Below, piece after piece: positions 22,717 through 33,172 of a DNA stretch of 64,000 nucleotides. Every line of letters begins with the position of its first letter. Position 1 is the stretch's first letter. The notes beneath the pieces are model-generated. The model was not told the origin of the DNA. It made no database searches and saw nothing but the letters and a program-made list of their open reading frames with translations. A program made the translations under genes and the position numbers. The stretch is from positions 1,200,872-1,264,871 of the forward strand of contig JBAOKB010000048.1 of assembly GCA_037044905.1 (NCBI GenBank), given 5' to 3'. This stretch comes from Hortaea werneckii (lineage: Eukaryota; Ascomycota; Dothideomycetes; Mycosphaerellales; Teratosphaeriaceae).

Positions 22717-24102
22717 TCAGTGCCCTGCTCCTGCACTTCTCGCCGCCGGATCCAATGTGTGGAGTTGCAGTGCGACTAGGATCCCGTCTTTGGAGACATA
22801 TGGCGTAGTTGCCGTCCGCGCAGAGCCTAGCTCCGCATCGCGGAGTTTCTTGCCTGTGCCTTGGAAGTCGATGGGCGTAAAGCCGCGGAAAGGCTCGCCT
22901 TCTTTGACAGGCTGGATGAGAGGGGCAGAGATTTCGGCCGCAGCTGTGGCGGCATTCAAGGCGTGCGCGAGGATTGCTGCCGGTCCGCCGGGGGTGTTGT
23001 TGGGAACGGGATTTCCCCCTTGATGCGGTGATGCGGATGAGGGTGCGGTGATGGAGGTGAAGTGGGCAGGGTTGACTCGACAGACGCATAAGACTCGGAT
23101 GGTGGGTGGTTGCGGCGCTCGACACGCTGCAGGAGCGTGCGCTTTGTGGAGCTCTAGTAGTTGTCGTTTGAATGCTAGGTCCTCGCCTGGTCGCCTGGCA
23201 TCGACAAATCGCATAAATTCATCTTCGTTCATTTCATTGAGAGGCTTGCCGGCTTCCTCTTGCCCATCGTCTTCGTCTAACGGACCCCTTCCTCTTGACC
23301 TAGAGCGGCGAGATTTCGGTGGCGGCTTAGGCAGGAAAACATTGCGAAGCCCATCGACCAGCTCCTCGAGTTTTCCGTCTTCGCCGACGCAGCCTCTGAT
23401 GTTCTGTTCCGGTGGCACGCTGTGATTCCAGCGATTACTCCGGTATCGTATGTGAATCTCTTTTAACTGGGGGAAGTCGGCCCGAAGGCTTCTCTTGGGG
23501 TCGGTTGAAGTCAGATAGGGCATCCACAGACGGGTATCAGTTGCTTTAATGTGCAGGCTGACGACAGTAGTGAAGCGGCGGGCCAGGGGCGGAGAAGCGA
23601 GGGCGCGGACAAACATGTTGGCGTCTGAGGGGTGGTGGAAGACGAGATGGTTGAGGGAGTAGAGAAGCGGTGCGCTCTCATCATGGATGGTCTTGCACGT
23701 GCGAAGGAGCTGGGGCTGCAAGCTACAGAGGTTCTTCGCGCCAGGCGCGAGCGGCCACTCGACCGGTGTGCCATTGTCCGCCGCCAGGCAGAAGGTGTAG
23801 ATTCGGTCTCTTATCTCGCGCGGCAGCGTGAACAGAAGGCTACCAGCCACGCTTGGGGGGAGTTGAGGGATGCTACTAGGGTTGGAGTTGGAAGTGTTGT
23901 GTTGGCCATCATCCTGCGTATTGCCCATGACTAAGTCGCTACCGTCCGATGTCTGGGTGTCACGACGTGGGCGCTGAGACGGATGCGAGAGGCTGGCGCT
24001 GCGGCTGGCCGAAGCGAAGAAGTCGGCGTTGGACATGTAGGAGAGACTGCGGGTGGAGAGGACGGATTCGCGCCATTCGTACGGATCCACAGGCGCTGTC
24101 AT
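22717..24102 (-). CDS. Uncharacterised fungal protein with an LPREIRDxIY motif
   Basis: 461 aa from the ATG at 24102, single exon. The N-terminal ~85 residues are Ser/Asn-rich. The motif LLFTLPREIRDRIYTFCL at about 88-105, followed by LLRTCKTIHDESAPLLYSLN, is a widespread fungal module resembling an F-box or 2EXR start; such proteins are common in Dothideomycetes and unassigned. Next comes a region with PLARRFTTVVSLHIK, then an acidic/basic linker. A more conserved C-terminal part (TIRVLCVCRVNPAH, GFTPIDFQGTGKKLRDAE) follows. No enzyme motif, signal peptide or membrane helix. Function unknown. Confidence 0.65.
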   Translation of the reverse strand: MTAPVDPYEWRESVLSTRSLSYMSNADFFASASRSASLSHPSQRPRRDTQTSDGSDLVMGNTQDDGQHNTSNSNPSSIPQLPPSVAGSLLFTLPREIRDRIYTFCLAADNGTPVEWPLAPGAKNLCSLQPQLLRTCKTIHDESAPLLYSLNHLVFHHPSDANMFVRALASPPLARRFTTVVSLHIKATDTRLWMPYLTSTDPKRSLRADFPQLKEIHIRYRSNRWNHSVPPEQNIRGCVGEDGKLEELVDGLRNVFLPKPPPKSRRSRSRGRGPLDEDDGQEEAGKPLNEMNEDEFMRFVDARRPGEDLAFKRQLLELHKAHAPAACRAPQPPTIRVLCVCRVNPAHFTSITAPSSASPHQGGNPVPNNTPGGPAAILAHALNAATAAAEISAPLIQPVKEGEPFRGFTPIDFQGTGKKLRDAELGSARTATTPYVSKDGILVALQLHTLDPAARSAGAGH

Positions 24103-24490
24103 AATGGGAAATAGGAATGAACTGAAATGCTTGGTTCTCGTTGACTATGTCCAGTATAGTTCAAGGTGTTTCTGCTTACTCCTTGGTGGTGTTAAAGTTC
24201 AATTGGTACGATGGAGTGAAGCTCGTCCGCCCACTCTACCTCCATACCAGCGGAGTGGCGCTAACACGGCTTGGCACTCGATGCGACCAAGAAGGCAATT
24301 GCACGAAACTAAACGGTATCCCAGAGACACGTTGGAAGGCAGAGATTACAATAAAACAGTGACATCCGTATGTACGAAACTCATCGCTGTATGAACCACA
24401 AACCCGCCGCAATTCACCCCCCTGACCATCCACGATTAGCCTCATCCCTCCACTCCCGCCCTTCCACCTTCCACCTTCCTCTTCCACCCT
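24103..24490. other. Intergenic region
   Basis: 388 bp between the PEX11-type 3' end and the start of the next minus-strand gene. No motif recognised. Confidence 0.5.
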
Positions 24491-25474
24491 CTACGCCGTC
24501 TTCGCCCACATATCCGCAATCTTCCCCAACCCCGCAAACGCACCACAAGCACCCATCGCACCCAAATTCCACCCAGGAAGTCCGCCCTCCCCAATCGCAA
24601 AATGCAACGCCATCGGCGTCCAGCTCAGCGGCACCACCATCTCCTTCCACCACGCCTGATCAGCCTTCTCATCGTGCTCCCGCGTCGCAAAATCCGTCGT
24701 CACGCTCCTCTCCGCCCTCTTCTGCCGCTCGAGCTGTGCCGTCCTAAACAGTCGCACGAAATCACACAGCACCCCGCCTAGCCATGCGCGGTAAGACCAC
24801 AGGTAGATATTCGCCGTGGGCGCTTTCCCGCTCGAGGCCGGCAGGTGCCAGCGTTGCGACCAGCTCATGGGCAGCGCTTTGGCGTCTGTAAGCACCGCCA
24901 CGTTCTCCATGAATTGGAAGGTAATGTACAGCAGGCATTGGGTGAGTTGCGTGCTGTAGAGGACGCTGTCGTCGCCGGGCTTGGGCCCTTGCATGAGTTG
25001 GCGGAGCCAGGCGTAGAGAGGGAAGAGGCCGAAGAGGCGGAGCGTGGTGCGAGTTGAGCTCAGTAGTCCGCCGAGGGCGGCGAGGTGCGTAGTGGCATCG
25101 ACAGCCGTAGTGGTGGGAGAGCGGGTGAATAGCTGGTAGAGCTTGGCCTGCAGTGGTGCGGATTTGGCAGAGGCATAGGTGAGGATGTAGAGGGTGTAGT
25201 TGAAGGTAGAAAGGAAGGTGGATAGGCCGCCAGGGGCTGCTAGCAATCTATTGAGTCCTGCATGTCAGCACTGCTATACAACAACATCGCCAGGTCCGTG
25301 AAGCCTAGCTTACTTATTCAGACGCAGGAGGATCCTGTCAGGCGTCGCAGCCATTGCAACAAGCTTGTTTGGTACCCTTCTCTGCGCCTCGGCTGCCAGA
25401 CTCTTTTCGCCCGCGGGAGGGATGTTGCTCGAGACATCGGCGGGTGCGCCAGGCTCTGCTGTAGGGTCGGACAT
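24491..25474 (-). CDS. PEX11-type peroxisomal membrane protein
   Basis: Complement of join(24491..25247, 25314..25474), 305 aa. The 66-bp intron (AAGTAAG donor, AATAG acceptor) joins LLRLNK to LLAAPGG in phase; exon 2 has no ATG at its start. Exon 1 begins with a disordered N-terminus (MSDPTAEPGAPADVSS). The pattern fits the PEX11 family (PEX11C-like), which tubulates and divides peroxisomes: an amphipathic segment FLSTFNYTLYILTYASAKS, a central FGLFPLYAWLRQL, ITFQFMENVAVLTD, a conserved WSYRAWLGGVLCDFVRLFR, and a C-terminal helix. Its 5' flank faces the ATP12 3' end. Confidence 0.8.
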
Positions 25475-26176
25475 GATGTGCTGGTTCGATCGAGGGTTGT
25501 CGAGATGAAGACCGGACTGTTGATCAGTTTTGGTGGATTGCTGCAAGTCCGAGAGAATCAATAGCGCCCAAGCTGCGAGCACTCAAGGATAACAACAAGG
25601 TCGAAAGGAAGTGAGGGGCAACACAAGAGGAGATGGCGATGTTGGAGTAGGATGAGAGAATAGTAATCAACCAGCTCACCTCACCTCACATCGACTGGCT
25701 GTGTATAGGAAGTCAGACGGGAGGGGTGGTTCTTTATGGTTACAAGAGCTCGAGCGGGCGGATATTCCTTCATACGCTCGTTGCCCGTCCGCCTCTCTCC
25801 CTCGCTCGCTTCATCAGCTTCCCAAGATTGAACCTCGGCCAAGGTCGGCAAGTGGGTGGAGAAGGTCGGCATCTGCCATTGGCCAATCAACGGCCCTCTT
25901 TACTTCTCCTCGCTTCTTGAACGCCGGTTGTGAACATGAGAATGGAAATACCGTGTGCTGATGTTCATCTCGCTTGTACATTCTGTCGACGTATCGTGTC
26001 ATCGTCCTCGTGCTAGACTCAGTCTCACGTTATGAACGACCTGGGACTCTTCCACCTCACATGCGCGACAACATTGCGGCACAGCCTAGCAGGCAATACT
26101 AAAACTCGCAACCAAAGAGTAGAGAACCCCTGCCAACTGGCGGGCTTTGTACACAGCTATTATATTCCTTTACATA
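25475..26176. other. Intergenic region, promoter of the PEX11-type gene
   Basis: 702 bp. Contains the PEX11-type promoter and the ATP12 3' UTR. No motif recognised with confidence. Confidence 0.5.
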
Positions 26177-27349
26177 CTAACTTACAAGTAATACCACACT
26201 CCCCAACTGCCTCCTCATGTCTTCCCTCTCCACATCATGCGAGTCTTCCACCTCTCCCCAGTTCTCAATCTGATGCATGACCTCCAACGTCGCGGCTTCA
26301 TTCGCCTCGTTAATCCCGAATCGCTGTCCCATAGGCTTCTCGTGATGCAGATGTCTATATTCCTGGCTCCACTCGACCAGTAATCGCGCCGCCACGAGCA
26401 GGGATTTCGTGGCCAGGACACCTCGTTCGAGCGCCGCAAGTTCGAATGCAGGGAGTCCGGTTATCCAGCCTCGGATCACGTTGCGTGTCATTTTCGGCTG
26501 TGAGCGCGGGACGATGGAGGACTCGTCTAGGATGGGCTCAATGTCTACGCCTGGGAAGATGTGGGTTTTGAGGAAGGCTATAATGGGTTCGGCGACGTCG
26601 CGTTGTCGGTCCCGTAATGGCTTCTCGCCTTCTTTCTGATAGGGGTCGTGGATATTTCTTTCCGGTGCCCAGCACAGGAGGGTATCAGTGCCAAGGTATC
26701 GCATCGCCATCCGCACGATTGAGTCCCGTGCTTCCGAGTTGCCGTCCTTGTCTTCGTTGGCGATGTCTATCGCGCGCGATGTCATGGACGTGAGGGGAAT
26801 GTAGTGTTGCTTCAATGCTTGCTGGGCTGATACGAGCTGGTCCCACTCCATAGCAATGCTCATGGCGAGGCCTCGACGGTGATGTGGGAGGTTGAGGATT
26901 TGTCTCCCTGCTGTCCGGACCGGACGGGTATCCAGCATAACTTGCAAGCCATCTTCGCTCTCCTGGATGCTTACGTTCTTCCAGAAACGCTTTTGCAGGG
27001 CCGATGTGGGCTTGTTTGGGTTGACCTTGGCCTTTTGGGATTGGATGAACTGCTCTGCTTGCTGTCTCTTTCTCGCGAGCCGATCTTGGGGGAAGGAGAC
27101 GGATGCGTGGGGTGCCTGGGGTGGCGGTCCGGCGACTGTGGGATGTGGTAGCGGTGTAGCGTCTCTAGTCGCGCTCGTGTGGAGGAGACATGATGGTCGG
27201 GACAGCTGGGGGGCGACGGCGGCGACGGATGTGGATCGAGAGCAGTGACGGCGCACACTCAGCGAAGAGGTGGCCCGGACAGCGCGCGAAGACAGCATTT
27301 CCATCGTAGAAGAGCGAGTGATGCGCGAAAAAGGCGACGAGGGTATCAC
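26177..27349 (-). CDS. ATP12: Mitochondrial F1-ATPase assembly factor ATP12
   Basis: 390 aa, single exon. Atp12 is the matrix chaperone for F1 subunit alpha. The N-terminus is a plausible mitochondrial presequence: Arg/Ser/Ala-rich with no acidic residues over about the first 60 after the second Met. Two starts are possible (Met1 at 27349 or Met16 at 27304). The core has FWKNVSIQESEDGLQVMLDTRPVRTAG at about 122, AMSIAMEWDQLVSAQQALKQHYIPLTS, MRYLGTDTLLCWA at about 240, and the C-terminal helices GLPAFELAALERGVLATKSL and LLVEWSQEYRH, in family order. Length is normal for a fungal ATP12. Confidence 0.9.
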   Translation of the reverse strand: MIPSSPFSRITRSSTMEMLSSRAVRATSSLSVRRHCSRSTSVAAVAPQLSRPSCLLHTSATRDATPLPHPTVAGPPPQAPHASVSFPQDRLARKRQQAEQFIQSQKAKVNPNKPTSALQKRFWKNVSIQESEDGLQVMLDTRPVRTAGRQILNLPHHRRGLAMSIAMEWDQLVSAQQALKQHYIPLTSMTSRAIDIANEDKDGNSEARDSIVRMAMRYLGTDTLLCWAPERNIHDPYQKEGEKPLRDRQRDVAEPIIAFLKTHIFPGVDIEPILDESSIVPRSQPKMTRNVIRGWITGLPAFELAALERGVLATKSLLVAARLLVEWSQEYRHLHHEKPMGQRFGINEANEAATLEVMHQIENWGEVEDSHDVEREDMRRQLGSVVLLVS

Positions 27350-28215
27350 CGCATGTGCATCCGATGTACACTGCCGGAATCAAGACCAACAGAGTGGGAG
27401 TATGTAGCGATGTTCGTTTCGGGAAACAAACTTCGGCCTTAGGCTCGTGTCAGGATCGACGCGGGTTCTGTGGCTGATTATTTTCTGGGTCAAAATGAAC
27501 GATCCGCCCAACGGCAATCGAATGGATAAAAAACAGCGTTGCAAAGCGGTGGGGACTGGGTGGTAAGTATCCGCAGAATATGATGATCAGTTCCACGTGT
27601 TGCGGTGAGGTCAGACCGGTTCTACAATAAAAGGGCGTGCCGCCGCTCTTCTCCCCCCGTCACCAGCTTCATCGCCTGTGTCGCCGTCCAGCTTGAGGCT
27701 CCCGTCAGTATTCGCGCCGCCGCTTGACCTTCCGTCCTCCCCCCGAAACCTGCTGGACTTGGCGAGTCGGCTAAACTGCCTCTCCCCTGTCCGCCCGAAA
27801 GTCCCGGTACGAGCTATCGGCGGCCCAGTGTGGACGGTGTTGCCGCCCATCAGTGGGGACGCCGGAGCTACTGGAGGTATAGGTCAACACTACTACCTAC
27901 GGTGCAGTGATGACCGAGGCCAGAACATCGCCCTGGATTCTTTCAGACACGCAGCATTGACAGCTTCGTTGCGCAACAACCCATTCATCACACTTCAGTC
28001 CCAAGACACGGACGGAATAACCCCTCACTATCACCTGCGACCCTGAACTGAACGATTCCCCGAGGGAACGGTACCCGGTACATCATTGCATGTGGTGCTG
28101 TGCCGCCAATGACGAAGGAGGCCGCTATCCTGTTGTACGAACGACGACTGCAAGAGCAGGCCTAGGCTCAGGCCTAATGCGACAGCACGCTGAGGGAGCG
28201 CAGACCTGACAAAGT
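27350..28215. other. Intergenic region between divergent genes
   Basis: 866 bp holding the ATP12 and Zn2Cys6-factor promoters. Several short ATG-initiated frames precede the factor's ATG, so a long leader with upstream ORFs is possible. No other feature seen. Confidence 0.45.
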
Positions 28216-31200
28216 ATGAACGCCGGGTTACAACCCGAAGGCGACCATGCATCATCATCATCGACAACAACATCGGCAGCCGCAGCAGCAGCCCACCACA
28301 ACAAAGGTGGCCAGCCGAAGGCGCTGCGATTCGTGACCAACTATGGTGCGCCGCATCCGAAAAGGTATGCTCTCCGTTATCATCACGACTGCCAATACTC
28401 TCCCCCGTTGCGATGCGCAGCTAACGCTTCTCGACCAGGCGGCGCATAGGCGCGGCATGCTTGACCTGCCGCAAGCGCAAGACGGCCTGCTCCGGCGAAC
28501 GTCCGACCTGCGACACGTGCAAACAGAACAAGCTGGAATGCGCCGGGTACAACACCGAACCGGATGGCGATGGACGGAAGCGATCCATGTCCGAAGTCAA
28601 CACGCGGCAGGCGCCCGAAGTCAAGGAGAAGCAGCGGGTGGAAAGAGCGAAGCGGAAGTCTCCGCCGGACACGAGGCAGGAACGGGAGAAAGATGCGGAC
28701 ACGTTCCATCCAGCGCTGTCCCATGCTGAAGCATCCGATGTCGCCGCCACCGCCGCCGCCACCACCACCTCCAGCTCCAGCTCCAAGCCCGGAGGACCCT
28801 CTCCTCCCGATGCGCCGGCGGCGACGACCAGCCGGCGCGCCCCTGAATTGGCTGTGACTGCCCACTCCCATCCAGACCTGGACTCCCATCCCGGCCCCGA
28901 GCCGCTCTTTTCTGGATCGCGGAACCGCATGCCCTATTTCCGCTGGCTAGGCCCGACTGCAATCATGCCTGGCTTCAAACAGATGGTGGTCAAAATCAAG
29001 CGAAACGACACCGATCCGATGGGGCGCTCATCTACTGATGGCATGCTCTCGCCATCCCTTGGGAACTCCAATCCCGCCGAGCAACGAGTCTCTTCTCTGT
29101 ACACAACCACCCCCACAGCCGTGGAGTCCGATGTGCGCACGCCACTGAACTTGCCCTTCTACGATACCTCGCCTATGCCTCCAAGCGAACTCATTACTCA
29201 CCTCGCCAACACCTTCTTCACTCATCTGGGCTGTAACTACCATTTTCTCCAACACGACCGTTTCCTGCGCGACCTACAAGAAAAGCAGGTCGACGCGATT
29301 CTGGTCGACGCTGTCTGTGCGCTCGCTGCACGTTTCTCAAATCACCAGTTGCTAACTCAGCAGCCTCATGAAGACGCGAAGCTCTCACCGTCGGACTACG
29401 GACATGCCTTCGCACGGAGAGCAAAGGTTGCATTGGTGGATGCCTTTGCGTATCCGACACCTGCTGCAGTGCAAGCTGCGCTGCTTCTGGCTTACAACGA
29501 ATTTGGAGAGAGCAGAGACAGCGGTTTGTGGATGTATTTGGGCATCGCCATTCGCATGGCGGAGGACCTAGGCATGCATAAGCTGGAGGGACTGAAGTAC
29601 AGAGGCAAAAGCGGTCCCACACCGAGAATGGTCAAACAGGACTCGCATAGTGATGGCAACATCCCAAGCCCGGTGGAAAAGTCCAGCAGACATCAGGACG
29701 TCTCTCCAAAATCATCTGACAAGGCTTCTCAGGATGAGAGCGAGCAGGAGGCTGTTGAGCAAGAGCGTGTTGACACATTCTGGGCGATCTTCTTCCTTGA
29801 TCGCGTTGTGTCATCAGGCACCGGACGACGTAGCACACTGCGAGACAAGGATATCGAGCTGTCTTTCCCTTCACTGGACGGGACAGACCCGAAGACCGGA
29901 TGGCCTGCCCCCTTCCCGGCTTTAATACGGATTGTGCATTTGTATGGACGGGTGGCGGACCTTCTAAATTGCATCAAAGAGCCTTCAGACATCACTCCAG
30001 AGACACCAAAGCGTCTTGCGGCTATGGAGAGCCAAGTCACCAATTTCTACCAGGGACTTTCTCCACGCCTTCACTTCGACGCCGTCAACTTTCAGCACTA
30101 CATGAAGGCTGGCGAGGGCACCAACTTCGTGCTGTTGCACTTCTGGTTCCACACCCTGATTGTACTGCTGCACCAGCCCACTCTCCTCAAGACCTTCGAA
30201 GGACACATCCTGCAACTTTTCCCGAACAGTCAACAACTCTCTATGTCCTCGGCCAAAACGATTGCCGACATTCTGTCTTACTCCCAGCTGATGGACGCAA
30301 AGGCCAGCCTCGGAAACCCTTTCACCACCCAGCCAATTTACATTGCTGCTTGTGCGTTTCTGAAAGAGACTGCAGAGCAGACAGCCACATCAAAGGAGCA
30401 ATCGCGCTCGGGCAGCCCTAACAAGCGGTCAGACAGTGGCAAATCATCAAACGGCGACTCGCAGAATGGTAAGAAGCCCGGCAACGGCTCAAGTGGTCGA
30501 CGCACGCCAAATTTCCCCATTGATCAGAAGGCATTGGCAAGACATACACTATTGGCAACGGCGGCGAGTCAGCATTACCAGCTGTGCTATAAGGCGCTGC
30601 AATCAGTGGAGACCTATTGGGGAGGTACCAAGTACATTTTGACTGTACTGGACCAGAAATTCGAAGGAGTGGGAGATCCTCTACTTTACACGGCAGAGGA
30701 AGGCGAAAGCTCAATGGAGCGTCCTCGACCAGACGCTAGCTTCACGTCACCCGGATGGAGAAGAAAACTGAGTTGGGGCGCTTATCATAACAACCCACCG
30801 CCTCTGTTCAAACAGCAGCCCTTCGATACTGGTTCAGGAAGCCCTAGTGTTGGTCCCAGTCAAGGTGAGTGTTCTTTCTTGTCAACTTCAGACAGCCATA
30901 CTGACCTTCTTCAGCAATCGGCTGGACGTTGACCGGCACCATGGACTCTCCAAATACCAATCTCGCATGGCATTATCCTAGCGCATCAGGCAACCAGCCA
31001 GCTCGAGGTCAATCAGCGCCTTCGGGGTTCAACCCTACCGAGTATGATGCCGGCAATACTATTTCAGGGCAACAATATCCACAACATACACGCACCGTTT
31101 CAACTGGCGGTGCGCGACGATCACAGAGACCACCGCTCGTCGACTATCCAAGCACGGCGAGCGGCGTCTCAGCCGCAGACGCCGATCTTCTTTTAGGCCT

Positions 31201-31579
31201 TGGCTCGCCGTACACGCAACCAAACAGCAGTAGCCATCAGACTCCTGGCAGTAACTCTTTGCCTTTCACTAACCAGGGCTCATCGGTGGACCCTCCTAAC
31301 AATTACCCGCTAACACAAGGCCCGGGCGACATGGCTGCTAGCAACTTTGCGAATCCGTATTTTGGTCAGCTGGATTCACAGAATTTTGGCGACATGATGA
31401 TCCAGTCGCAGGACGTCGACATGAGCATGCTCGGATTGGACATGATGCCTTGGTTTGATTCATATTCCACTCATGATCTCAATCTGAGCATGTTTGATCC
31501 TGCCAGCACCACCACTGGCGTTGACACCTCAGCTGGGGCTAGTACGTCTACGCAGCAACCGGCCTCCGGACGGAAATGA
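28216..31579 (+). CDS. Zn2Cys6 fungal transcription factor
   Basis: Join 28216..28364, 28439..30864, 30915..31579, in phase, 1,079 aa. The first intron interrupts the codon just before the zinc cluster. The cluster is canonical: Cys57-x2-Cys60-x6-Cys67-x6-Cys74-x2-Cys77-x6-Cys84, preceded by RRRIGAA. A Ser/Pro/Ala-rich linker follows, then the fungal-specific factor domain at about 300-620: THLGCNYHFLQHDRFLRDL, VDAVCALAARFS, SGLWMYLGIAIRMAEDLG, and an ERVDTFWAIFFLDRVVSSGTGR block. The C-terminal third is Ser/Gln/Asn-rich with acidic hydrophobic patches (DMMIQSQDVDMSMLGLDMM), a likely activation region. Nuclear. Target pathway not identifiable; the DUF1989 gene lies 230 bp downstream on the same strand and could be a target, which is inference only. 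Confidence 0.9.
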
Positions 31580-31811
31580 AAGTAGTCTACCTGATTAATG
31601 TTTTGGCGACCGACAGGTCTATCCATTTGTAACCTTGTAATGCAGTTTAAGCGGCTATCAACGGGCAGTCAGACGGCGTGTTATGACGTATTTTGGCCGA
31701 TTTCGGGCCTATCTCCTTGTCGCCAGCTGTCGCCCAATGCATTCCGATACCAATCCAAGCAGACGCTACAAATCAAAAGAAGATCTATTGTCACTCTGGT
31801 CGCTAGACAAC

Positions 31812-32711
31812 ATGGCTTCTGCAGAATCTGCAAACGTTCCACCACCTCCGGCGTACCAGGCAACGCCCGGATCAATACTCCATGCCGACAAGGAATTCTA
31901 CACTTCGGTTGCTCAGGCAGGACGCGAACAGATCGAATCGTTTGTTCTGCCCATCAGGTCCGGGCGAGCATGGAAAGTCCCTGCCGGTGCGATCGTCCGC
32001 ATCAGCACCCCAGAAGGACCTCAAGTCGGCGACCTCAACATCTGGCGACTTGACAACCCTCGGGAACGTTTCTGGGCCTCCCGAACAAGACAGCTTCACG
32101 CCAGTCACTTGTCCACTTTCGACCGCCTATGGTCTTGCCTCCCTTACCTCCGCCCCTTATGCACCATCATTGCCGACTCCCTCAGCGGCTACGGCGTCGA
32201 TCGCTTTGGCGGCCGATGTCACGATTTACTCGGCACCAGATGCGATCCCTATGTCAATACCATGCTGACAGGAGACTCGTACGATTTCCACTGCCATTCG
32301 AACCTCACTCGGGCGGTCATACCCTACGGCCTCACGGAATTCGACGTTCATGATGTTATCAATGTCTTTCAGGTGACCGGGCTGAATGATGAAGGGAAGT
32401 ATTTCATGGAGGCTTCTCCGGCCAAGAAAGGAGATTTCATTGAATTCTTCGCCGAGCAACCACTTCTCATGGCCTTGTCGACCTGTCCGGGGGGTGATCT
32501 CAGCGCTTGGTCTTTCGGCGAAGGAGGTGGTGGTGAGGAAGGAGATGGCGGTGAGCGGAAGAGTATGCTGGATTGTTGTCGTCCTTTGAAAGTGGAAGTG
32601 TTTCGTTTGAAGGATGATAGCGTTTTGCAGCATTGGAGCGAGCCTTCTTGTCCTAAGTATTCGGGCATGCATGGTCTTACGGTGCCGAGTGGTGAGACCT
32701 CCAGCAAGTAG
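31812..32711 (+). CDS. DUF1989 (urea-carboxylase-associated family) protein
   Basis: 299 aa from the ATG at 31812; an in-frame upstream ATG at 31683 would add 43 residues that look like untranslated leader. Signature blocks of DUF1989 are present: VPAGAIVRISTPEGPQVGDL, NPRERFWASRTRQLHASHLS, HDLLGTRCDPYVNTML, a YDFHCHSNLTRA histidine/cysteine cluster that is a likely metal site, LTEFDVHDVINVFQVTG and LLMALSTCPGGDLSAW. In bacteria members sit beside urea carboxylase or guanidine-metabolism genes; the fungal role is not established. No signal peptide. An acidic/Gly-rich insert (GGGGEEGDGGE) precedes the last conserved block. Confidence 0.85.
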   Translation: MASAESANVPPPPAYQATPGSILHADKEFYTSVAQAGREQIESFVLPIRSGRAWKVPAGAIVRISTPEGPQVGDLNIWRLDNPRERFWASRTRQLHASHLSTFDRLWSCLPYLRPLCTIIADSLSGYGVDRFGGRCHDLLGTRCDPYVNTMLTGDSYDFHCHSNLTRAVIPYGLTEFDVHDVINVFQVTGLNDEGKYFMEASPAKKGDFIEFFAEQPLLMALSTCPGGDLSAWSFGEGGGGEEGDGGERKSMLDCCRPLKVEVFRLKDDSVLQHWSEPSCPKYSGMHGLTVPSGETSSK

Positions 32712-33172
32712 TTACCAAGCATCTTAAATCTGATTTGAGGATTGACTGCGCTTCTTGAAGAATGCACTGAAGCATCTGAGATTTGTCTTTGAAAGCGTTT
32801 CCATTCATTCCATTCTCATGTCTTCATTTCCCATCGCATCGGACTTGATATTATTGTTTAACCGGGCGGCAATGGGTCATGCGATTGCCAAGAGGTCTCC
32901 CCGCTCAGAGCTCCCACCTCCCGGAGCCGGAGAGCTTCACCCACGCCTCAGAAGCGCATCAACTTCGAACGGATCGACGGGAAATCGTTCCGCCTTCATA
33001 CAGACCTGGGCTAATGTGAATCAAATAAGTTCAAACCGTCTTTTGCGAATTCATGGCATCCAGGAGAGTCCACCTCCTGAGCAGAAGGTTATCTCTCGCT
33101 TCATCCTCAGCTTTGAAAATCGAGTACTCATTGTTCGTCTGCCATTGATCGGAGGCGGTGGAAGCTACAACG
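32712..33172. other. Intergenic region
   Basis: 461 bp between the DUF1989 stop and the beta-mannosidase ATG, same strand. No clear TATA or motif. Confidence 0.45.
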